A DNA stretch of 18,520 bases. Origin: Oxalobacteraceae bacterium UBA6018. Its GTDB lineage: Bacteria; Pseudomonadota; Gammaproteobacteria; Burkholderiales; Burkholderiaceae_D. Position numbers and translations under genes: made by a program. The stretch covers positions 1 to 18,520 of the forward strand of contig DIZW01000117.1 of assembly GCA_002428015.1 (NCBI GenBank), written 5' to 3'. Within the stretch, counting starts at the first letter, position 1. Each line of letters opens with the position of its first letter. Positions 11,535 to 18,520 of the stretch are shown one piece after another. Under the pieces are notes generated by a model that worked only from the letters and a program-made list of their open reading frames with translations, had not been told where the DNA came from and searched no databases.

Positions 11535-12359
11535 CTATGTGTGCTTGCTAGTTTTACCGCTGGTTGGTGTCGATTTCTTTACTGCCGCCTTGACTGGCTT
11601 GTTCCCATCCACCGGCACCTTCAGGCCGGCGGCGGTGAGCGCCAGGCCGTTCTGGTACCGCATGTCCACCGTCTCGATCCCCTCCGGCAGGCGCTCGGCC
11701 AGCTGCGGGTAAATTCCCACCAGGCGCTGCACCCGCCCCTTGAGCGTATTGGGGTCCTTCTCGCGCCCGAGCGCCACGCTCATGCCGTTATCGAGCGTCA
11801 CGGTCCACGCGTAACGGCTCGACAAACTCAACTTCTCCGGCGTCAGTCGGACCGGCGCGAACCACGCGCGCAATTCGGCAAACCGCGCCAGCACTTCCTT
11901 TTCGCTGCCGTCCGGGCCGTCAAGCTCGGGCAGCGCGTGATCCTCGTCGGCTTCGGCCAGGTTGGCGGTGAACACATCGCCCTTGACCGACAGCAGCCGT
12001 CCATCCTCGCCCCAGGTACCCAAGGCCTCATGCTCCTCGAGCTCCACGATCAGCTCATTGGGCCACTCGCGCCTCACCGTCGCGCGGCGCACCCAAGGCA
12101 CCGATTCAAACGCGCCACGCACCTGCTCCAGGTTGGTGGTAAAAAAATTCCCCTTGATGCGGCCGACCACGCCCGCGCGCAGGGTCAGCTTGTTCACATG
12201 CTTTAACTCCATTCCATACATGCTGCCCACGCTGACGGTGCGCAGCGTGAACATCGGCCGCTGCGACACCCACCACACGCCGGACGCGAGCAGGGCCAGC
12301 ATCACGGCGGCGAACAGCGCGCTTGCCGCTGCGTTTAATGCGCGTACGTCTTGCCACAT
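11535..12359 (-). CDS. ftsQ: FtsQ, bitopic divisome protein with POTRA domain
   Basis: A 274-residue inner-membrane protein. It has a short cytoplasmic N-terminus, one transmembrane helix (about 12-33), a periplasmic POTRA domain (about 37-108, FTLRTVSVGSM through NELIVELEEHEALGTW) and the beta-rich FtsQ domain that contacts FtsB (to about 245). The tail is Lys/Ser/Thr-rich (KAAVKKSTPTSGKTSKHT) and likely disordered. It joins early (FtsZ/FtsA) and late (FtsWI) divisome parts as the FtsQLB complex. AGGG lies about 8 nt upstream of the ATG, and the gene starts 7 bp after the ddl stop. Gene order ddl-ftsQ-ftsA supports the call. Confidence 0.96.
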   Translation of the reverse strand: MWQDVRALNAAASALFAAVMLALLASGVWWVSQRPMFTLRTVSVGSMYGMELKHVNKLTLRAGVVGRIKGNFFTTNLEQVRGAFESVPWVRRATVRREWPNELIVELEEHEALGTWGEDGRLLSVKGDVFTANLAEADEDHALPELDGPDGSEKEVLARFAELRAWFAPVRLTPEKLSLSSRYAWTVTLDNGMSVALGREKDPNTLKGRVQRLVGIYPQLAERLPEGIETVDMRYQNGLALTAAGLKVPVDGNKPVKAAVKKSTPTSGKTSKHT

Positions 12360-12366
12360 CTGCTGC

Positions 12367-13335
<969 letters not shown>

Positions 13336-13337
13336 GT

Positions 13338-14726
13338 TCAAGCCTCGTAGGAAGTCAGTTTGTTGGGAATGGCGCTGATCGATCCGGCACCCATGGTGAT
13401 GACGACGTCGCCGTCGCGCACCACGCTCATGATCGCGGCCGGCATGTCGGCGATCTGTTCGACGAAGATCGGCTCGACCTTGCCGGCCACGCGCAGCGCA
13501 TGCGCCAGCGCGCGTCCGTCGGCGGCGACGATCGGCTGTTCGCCGGCCGGGTACACGTCGGCCAGCAGCAGCACGTCCGGCTTGGCCAGCACCTTGACGA
13601 AGTCCTCGAACAGGTCGCGCGTGCGGGTGTAGCGGTGCGGCTGGAACGCCAGCACCAGGCGCCGGCCCGGATAGGCGCCGCGCGCCGCGGCCAGGGTCAC
13701 CTCGGTCTCGACCGGGTGGTGGCCGAAGTCGTCCACCAGGGCGAAGCTGCCGCCGCCGGGAATGGCGACGTCGCCGTAGCGCGTGAAGCGGCGTCCGACG
13801 CCGTTGAATTCGGCCAGGCCCTGCTGGGTGGCGCTGTCGGCGATGCCGATCTCGCGCGCGATCGCGATGGCCGAGCAGGCGTTGGCCACGTTGTGCATGC
13901 CGGGCTGGTTGAGGACGAACTGGGTGTCCGGGTAGCCCTTCTGGATCACGGTGAAGTGCATCTGCAGGCCGACCGAGCTCGCGTTCACGGCGCGCACCTC
14001 AGCCTCCTCGGAGAAGCCGTAGGTGGTCACCGGCTTGGTCACGAAGGGGATGATGTCGCGCACGTTCTTGTCGTCGATGCACAGCATCACGCGGCCGTAG
14101 AACGGCAGGCGGTGGGTGAAGTTCACGAACGCCTGCTTGAGCTTGGAGAAGTCGTGCTCGTAGGTTTCCATGTGGTCGGCGTCGATGTTGGTGATCACCT
14201 CGATCATCGGCGACAGGTTCAGGAACGAGGCGTCCGACTCGTCGGCCTCGGCAACCAGGTAGTCGCCGCTTCCCAGCTTGGCGTTGGCGCCGGCGCTGTT
14301 GAGGCGCCCGCCGATCACGAAGGTCGGATCGAGCCCGCCCTGGGCCAGCACCGATGCGACCAGGCTGGTGGTGGTGGTCTTGCCGTGGGTGCCGGCGATG
14401 GCGATGCCGCGTTTCAGGCGCATCAGCTCACCGAGCATGATCGCGCGCGGCACGATGGGGATGCGGGCGGCGCGCGCGGCCAACACTTCCGGGTTGCTGG
14501 ACTGGACCGCGGTGGAAGTGACGACGGCGTCGGCGCCGAGCACGTTGTCGGCCGCGTGGCCGAGGGTGACCTTGGCGCCCAGGCTGGCCAGGCGCTGGCT
14601 GGCGGCGTTGCTGCCCAGGTCGGAGCCGGACACGTTGTAGCCCAGGTTGAGCAGCACTTCGGCGATGCCGCTCATGCCGCTGCCGCCGATGCCGACGAAG
14701 TGAATGTTCTTGATCTTATGTTGCAT
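13338..14726 (-). CDS. murC: MurC, UDP-N-acetylmuramate--L-alanine ligase
   Basis: A 462-residue cytosolic Mur ligase that adds L-Ala to UDP-MurNAc. It has an N-terminal Rossmann-like UDP-binding domain with HFVGIGGSGMSGIAEVL (9-25), a central ATPase domain with P-loop AGTHGKTTTTS (111-121) and EADESDASFL (160-169), and the NIDADHMETY segment. The C-terminal domain has LVDDFGHHPVE (about 344) and QPHRYTRTRDLFEDF. The strong ribosome site AGGAAG precedes ATG 14726 by 5 nt and lies inside the end of murG, which it overlaps by 11 bp. Length is normal. Confidence 0.98.
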   Translation of the reverse strand: MQHKIKNIHFVGIGGSGMSGIAEVLLNLGYNVSGSDLGSNAASQRLASLGAKVTLGHAADNVLGADAVVTSTAVQSSNPEVLAARAARIPIVPRAIMLGELMRLKRGIAIAGTHGKTTTTSLVASVLAQGGLDPTFVIGGRLNSAGANAKLGSGDYLVAEADESDASFLNLSPMIEVITNIDADHMETYEHDFSKLKQAFVNFTHRLPFYGRVMLCIDDKNVRDIIPFVTKPVTTYGFSEEAEVRAVNASSVGLQMHFTVIQKGYPDTQFVLNQPGMHNVANACSAIAIAREIGIADSATQQGLAEFNGVGRRFTRYGDVAIPGGGSFALVDDFGHHPVETEVTLAAARGAYPGRRLVLAFQPHRYTRTRDLFEDFVKVLAKPDVLLLADVYPAGEQPIVAADGRALAHALRVAGKVEPIFVEQIADMPAAIMSVVRDGDVVITMGAGSISAIPNKLTSYEA

Positions 14727-15810
14727 GGTTCTTCCTGGCCGGTGCGGCGAGTTGTTCGAGGACGTCGGCGATGGCGTCGTTGGCGTCGCGCTTGCCGACA
14801 GCGTATGCCGCCAGGGCCATCGTGCGGCAGGCGTCGCGCGTGAGCGACTCCAGCAGCCGGGCCACGCTGGCGGCGGTCAATTCGGATTGCGGCAGGTGGA
14901 TCGCCGCCTTTTGCTGCGCCATCCAGCGCGCGTTGTCGCGCTGGTGGCTGGTGGTGCTGGCCACGAAAGGCACCAGCACGCTGGCCACGCCGGCCGCGGT
15001 CAGCTCCGACACGGTGATCGCGCCGGCGCGGCAGATCACCAGGTCGGCCTCGGCGTAGGCGCGCGCCATGTCGTCGATGAAGTCGACCACGGTGGCCTCG
15101 ACGCCGGCCTTGGCGTAGCCAGCGCGCAGGGCGTCGATGTTCTTCTTGCCCGACTGGTGGGTCAGGCGCGGGCGGGCCGCTGCGGGCAGCAGGGCCAGCG
15201 CGGCCGGAATGGCCTCGTTGAGCACCTGGGCGCCGAGCGAGCCGCCCACCACCAGCACGCGCAGCGGACCTTCGCGCCCGTCGAAGCGGGTCTGGGGCGG
15301 CGTCACCGCCAGGATCTCCTTGCGCACCGGGTTGCCGGTGACGAGTGCCTTGGCGGCGGCGGCGCCGAAATCGGCCGGGAAGCCGAACAGCACCCGCTGC
15401 GCCAGCGGCGTCAGGGTCTTGTTTGACAGCAGCAGGGCCGCGTCGGCGTTGACCAGCACCAGCGGCACGCGGCGCAGGCGCGCCATCATCCCGCCCGGCA
15501 CGGTGACGTAGCCGCCCATGCCGAGCACCACGTCGGGCCGGCGCCGCGCCAGGAAGCGCAGGCAGCTGGCGAAGCTGGCGGTGAGCTTGAAGGCGCCGGC
15601 CAGGGTGTGCTGCAGGCCCTTGCCGCGCAGGCCGGAGAAATCGATGGCGTCGATCTCGATGCCGTTCCTGGGCACCAGCTCCTGCTCCATGCCGTGGGCG
15701 GTGCCGAGCCAGCTCACCTGCCAGCCGCGCTCGCGCATGGTCTGGGCGATGGCGATGCCGGGGAAGATGTGCCCGCCGGTGCCGGCGGCCATGATCATCA
15801 GGCGCTTCAT
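14716..15810 (-). CDS. murG: MurG, lipid II-forming GlcNAc transferase
   Basis: A 364-residue GT28 enzyme on the cytoplasmic face of the membrane that transfers GlcNAc from UDP-GlcNAc to lipid I. The N-terminal lipid-I domain has MAAGTGGHIFPG (7-18) and VVLGMGGYVTVPGG. The C-terminal UDP-GlcNAc domain has VVGGSLGAQVLNEAIP and the ICRAGAITVSEL and STTSHQRDNARWM segments. The usual HEQN motif is replaced by LVNADAALLLSN, a variant I associate with Burkholderiales. ATG 15810 overlaps the ftsW stop as ATGA and has GGGGAGGG about 6 nt upstream. The frame runs farther upstream through ftsW, but those residues do not belong to MurG. Confidence 0.97.
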   Translation of the reverse strand: MKRLMIMAAGTGGHIFPGIAIAQTMRERGWQVSWLGTAHGMEQELVPRNGIEIDAIDFSGLRGKGLQHTLAGAFKLTASFASCLRFLARRRPDVVLGMGGYVTVPGGMMARLRRVPLVLVNADAALLLSNKTLTPLAQRVLFGFPADFGAAAAKALVTGNPVRKEILAVTPPQTRFDGREGPLRVLVVGGSLGAQVLNEAIPAALALLPAAARPRLTHQSGKKNIDALRAGYAKAGVEATVVDFIDDMARAYAEADLVICRAGAITVSELTAAGVASVLVPFVASTTSHQRDNARWMAQQKAAIHLPQSELTAASVARLLESLTRDACRTMALAAYAVGKRDANDAIADVLEQLAAPARKNHAT

Positions 15811-17024
15811 GCCCGCCCTCCCCGCATCAGCACGCGGTTTTCGTAATCGATGCGCAGCAGGATGGCCAGGCCGACGCAGTTGAACAGCACGCCCGAGCCG
15901 CCGTAGCTCATCAAGGGCAGGGTCAGCCCCTTGGTCGGCAGCAGGCCCAGGTTCACGCCCATGTTGATGAAGGTCTGCACGCCCATCCAGATGCCGATGC
16001 CCTTGGCGGTCAGGCCGGCGAAGGTCTGGTCGATGGCGATGGCCTGGCGCCCGATGTCGAAGGCGCGCTTGACCAGCCAATAGAACATCGCGATCACCAC
16101 CAGCACGCCGGCCAGGCCCAGTTCCTCGCCGATGACGGCCATCAGGAAGTCGGTGTGCGCCTCCGGCAGGTAGTGCAGCTTCTCGACGCTGGCGCCCAGG
16201 CCCACGCCGAACAATTCGCCGCGGCCGAAGGCGATCAGCGAGTGGGTCAGCTGGTAGGCCTTGCCCATCGCGTTATCTTCCTGCCACGGGTCGAGGTAGG
16301 CGAACATGCGCTCGCGGCGGAACTTGGACAGCGCGATGATGGCGGTGAAGATGAGCGTGAGCAGCGCGCCGATGCCGCCGAACCAGATCGCGTTGATCCC
16401 GCCCAGGAACAGGATGCCCATGGCGATGCAGACGATCACGCCGAACGCGCCCAGGTCCGGCTCGAGCAGCAGCAGCAGGCCGACCAGGCCGATCGCGCCG
16501 GCCATCGGCAGGAAGCCCTTGGTCAGCTTGTGCATGTACTCCTGCTTGCGCACGGTGTAGTCGGCGGCGTACAGCACCACCACGATCTTCATCACTTCGG
16601 ACGGCTGCGGGCTGAACACCTTGAGCGCCAGCCAGCGGCGCGCGCCGTTGACCGAGATGCCAAGGCCAGGCACCAGCACCATGGCCAGCATCACCAGGGT
16701 GATCCCGAACAGCCATGGCGCGGCCTTCTGCCAGGCGGCGATACGGATGCGGAACACGAACATGCCCACCACCAGCGAGACGCCGATGAACAGGGCCTGG
16801 CGGATCAGGAAGTAGGAATTGCGGTTGGCCAGCCAGGCGTACTTGGGCGAGTCGGCCAGCGCGATCGAGGCCGAGTACACCATCACCATCCCGAACAGCA
16901 TCAGCAGCAGGGTCACCCACACCAGCGGCTGATCGTATTCCATCATTTTCGAGGGGCGTGCGCGGCCCGCCGCGAGCGCGTCGGCCGAGCTGCCCGAAAA
17001 CTTGAATGGAAGCTGGAAGGCCAT
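15807..17024 (-). CDS. ftsW: FtsW, septal SEDS peptidoglycan glycosyltransferase
   Basis: A 405-residue inner-membrane protein with about ten transmembrane helices that polymerises lipid II at the septum together with PBP3/FtsI. SEDS motifs visible are NGARRWLALKVFSPQPSEVMK (126-146), YQLTHSLIAFGRGELFGVGLG (257-277), LPEAHTDFLMAVIGEELGL (286-304) with the presumed catalytic Asp292 (Asp297 in E. coli), and LPLMSYGGSGVLFN (369-382). The N-terminal 28 residues are cytoplasmic. ATG 17024 overlaps the murD stop as TGATG with AGGA upstream. The open frame continues to 18455 through murD but is only an Arg/Gly-rich shadow there. Confidence 0.98.
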   Translation of the reverse strand: MAFQLPFKFSGSSADALAAGRARPSKMMEYDQPLVWVTLLLMLFGMVMVYSASIALADSPKYAWLANRNSYFLIRQALFIGVSLVVGMFVFRIRIAAWQKAAPWLFGITLVMLAMVLVPGLGISVNGARRWLALKVFSPQPSEVMKIVVVLYAADYTVRKQEYMHKLTKGFLPMAGAIGLVGLLLLLEPDLGAFGVIVCIAMGILFLGGINAIWFGGIGALLTLIFTAIIALSKFRRERMFAYLDPWQEDNAMGKAYQLTHSLIAFGRGELFGVGLGASVEKLHYLPEAHTDFLMAVIGEELGLAGVLVVIAMFYWLVKRAFDIGRQAIAIDQTFAGLTAKGIGIWMGVQTFINMGVNLGLLPTKGLTLPLMSYGGSGVLFNCVGLAILLRIDYENRVLMRGGRA

Positions 17025-18520
17025 CAGATGTCCTGTCCCTTGTCCAGCGCCAGTTCGCGCACGGTGTCGACGAACACCTGGGCGCGGTGCGCGTAGTTGG
17101 TGAACATGTCCAGGCTGGCGCAGGCCGGCGACAGCAGTACCGCGTCGCCCGGGCGGGCCCAGGCGGCCGCGCGGCGGGTCGCTTCCGGCAGGGTGGCGCA
17201 GTCGGCCAGCTCGACCCCGGCCGGCGCGATGGCGGCGCGCACGCGCGCGGCGTCGCGCCCGATCAGGGCCACCGCGCGCACGTAGCGCGACACCGGTTCG
17301 GCCAGCGGTTCGAAATCCTGGCCCTTGCCGTCGCCGCCGGCGATGAGCACGATGCGCTGGTCGGGGCCGCCGAAGGCCTTGCCCAGGCCGTTGAGCGCGG
17401 CCACGGTGGCGCCCACGTTGGTGCCCTTGCTGTCGTCGTAGAAGTCGACCCCGTCGATGGAGGCGACCAGTTCGACCCGGTGCGGCTCGCCCTGGTATTC
17501 GCGCAGGCCGTGCAGCAGCGGCGCGAACGGCAGGCCGATCGCGCGGCACAGCGCCAGCGCGGCCAGCGCGTTGGCGGCGTTGTGCAGGCCGCGGATGCGC
17601 AACGCGTCGGCCGGCATCAGGCGGTTGACGGTGCACGGCACGGCCTCGGCCGCCTCGTGCTTCTTGCGCTTCTTGTCCGATTCTTCGCCGGCCACGGCCA
17701 CGGCCAGCCACAGCACGCCGCGCTCGTTCATCAGGCCGAAGCTGCCGGCGACTGTGGGCTCGCCCGTGCCGAAGGTGATGACCTCGGCCCCGGGCGTGGT
17801 CATGCGCGCGACGGCGGCGTCGTCGCGATTGAGCACGCGCACGCTGTCGGCGCCGAAGATGCGCGCCTTGTCGGCGCCATAGGCCGCCATGTCGCCGTGC
17901 CAGTCCAGGTGGTCCTGGGTCAGGTTGAGCACCGTGGCCGCGTCCGGGTTCAGGCTGAAGGTGGTGTGCAGCTGGAAGCTCGACAGCTCCAGCACCCAGG
18001 CCTGCGGCAGCTCGTCCGCGCCGATCGCCTCGCGCAGCACGTCCAGCGCGGCCGGGCTGATATTGCCGGCCACCCGGGTGGACAGGCCGGCGCGCCGGCA
18101 CAGCTGGCCGGTCAGGCTGGTGACGGTGGTCTTGCCGTTGGTGCCGGTGATGGGGATGACTTTCGGCGCGTAGCCGCGCTCGGCCTTCAGGGCCGCCAGC
18201 GCCTGGGCGAACAGCTCGATCTCGCCCCACACGGCGATACCCTGCTCGGCCGCGGCCGGCACGATGGCGGCAAGCTCGCGCGCCGGCGCCAGGCCGGGAC
18301 TGACGGCCACGAAATCGATCGTCTCGAGCAGCTCGGCGATGAAGGGGCCGGCCACGAAGTCGACCTCGGGCAGCGCCGCGCGCAGCGCCGGCAGGCGCGC
18401 CGGATCTTCGCGGGTATCGGCCACGCGCACGCGCGCGCCGCAACGGGCCAGCCATTGCGCCATCGCCAGCCCGGATTCGCCGAGCCCTAATACCAGTGCG
18501 TGTTTGCCGTCGTAGTTCAT
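17024..18520 (-). CDS. murD: MurD, UDP-MurNAc-L-Ala--D-glutamate ligase
   Basis: A 498-residue Mur ligase that adds D-Glu. The ATG occupies the last three bases of the window, so the upstream region is not seen. Motifs are VLGLGESGLAMAQWLA (10-25), P-loop PITGTNGKTTVTSL (123-136), the NLTQDHLDWHG block (199-209) with the metal-binding His, and VDFYDDSKGTNVGAT (358-372). LIAGGDGKGQDF and LLSPACASLDMF near the end complete the set. It is about 60 residues longer than the E. coli enzyme. Part of this is a charged insertion (about 277-301, AGEESDKKRKKHEAAEAV) in the central domain and part lies in looser Ala-rich loops. The catalytic residues are intact. It overlaps ftsW by one base. Confidence 0.98.
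   Translation of the reverse strand: MNYDGKHALVLGLGESGLAMAQWLARCGARVRVADTREDPARLPALRAALPEVDFVAGPFIAELLETIDFVAVSPGLAPARELAAIVPAAAEQGIAVWGEIELFAQALAALKAERGYAPKVIPITGTNGKTTVTSLTGQLCRRAGLSTRVAGNISPAALDVLREAIGADELPQAWVLELSSFQLHTTFSLNPDAATVLNLTQDHLDWHGDMAAYGADKARIFGADSVRVLNRDDAAVARMTTPGAEVITFGTGEPTVAGSFGLMNERGVLWLAVAVAGEESDKKRKKHEAAEAVPCTVNRLMPADALRIRGLHNAANALAALALCRAIGLPFAPLLHGLREYQGEPHRVELVASIDGVDFYDDSKGTNVGATVAALNGLGKAFGGPDQRIVLIAGGDGKGQDFEPLAEPVSRYVRAVALIGRDAARVRAAIAPAGVELADCATLPEATRRAAAWARPGDAVLLSPACASLDMFTNYAHRAQVFVDTVRELALDKGQDI

Noticed and set aside
10596..12206. Plus-strand frame of 536 codons opposite ftsA and ftsQ
   Set aside because: Antisense shadow of two well-supported genes; His/Arg-rich with no family resemblance.
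13500..14843. Plus-strand frame of 447 codons opposite murC
   Set aside because: Antisense shadow of murC; Gly/Val/His-rich and without domain features.
15807..18455. Single 882-codon minus-strand frame covering ftsW and most of murD
   Set aside because: Only the last 405 codons are FtsW. The upstream part is low-complexity Arg/Gly/Ala sequence in another frame of murD, and a good ATG with AGGA exists at 17024.

Overview
The window is chromosomal DNA from a GC-rich betaproteobacterium, most likely Burkholderiales of the Oxalobacteraceae type (Massilia, Duganella or Janthinobacterium-like). The gene order murD-ftsW-murG-murC-ddl-ftsQ-ftsA-ftsZ, then a peroxiredoxin, lpxC, dciA (DUF721) and secA, is the usual betaproteobacterial division and cell-wall (dcw) backbone. 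The FtsZ, FtsA and MurG sequences and a PEP-CTERM protein fit the same group. This assignment comes from gene content and protein style, not from a database search.

All genes except dciA lie on the minus strand, so transcription runs from the right edge to the left. From 18520 down to 8944 there is a compact dcw block. murD, ftsW, murG, murC and ddl overlap or nearly touch and build lipid II, with FtsW as the septal polymerase. ftsQ, ftsA and ftsZ encode the divisome core. A clear intrinsic terminator (8892-8923) closes ftsZ.

From 8900 to about 3276 lies accessory DNA set into the backbone. It holds a cluster of short repeats (two perfect 46-bp tandem copies, a degenerate copy and an inverted copy), a truncated and probably inactive fragment of a Prc/Tsp-type S41 protease, a small orphan membrane protein in AT-richer DNA, a long gene-poor stretch with several palindromes, a secreted multidomain GH2 glycosidase and a FadR-type (FCD) GntR regulator. 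The glycosidase and regulator may form a small carbohydrate-use pair, but no transporter is present.

From 3186 to 1 the backbone resumes: a Prx5-type peroxiredoxin with a strong terminator, a small PEP-CTERM exosortase substrate with an EF-hand-like loop (another accessory insertion), lpxC (first committed step of lipid A synthesis), dciA on the plus strand (replicative helicase loader) and the first 34 codons of secA, which is divergent from dciA.

I found no complete mobile element, CRISPR array, RNA gene or clearly new defence or biosynthetic system. The points most worth a second look are the altered acid/base position in the GH2 enzyme, the repeat/protease junction downstream of ftsZ, and the unusual start region of lpxC behind the PEP-CTERM gene.
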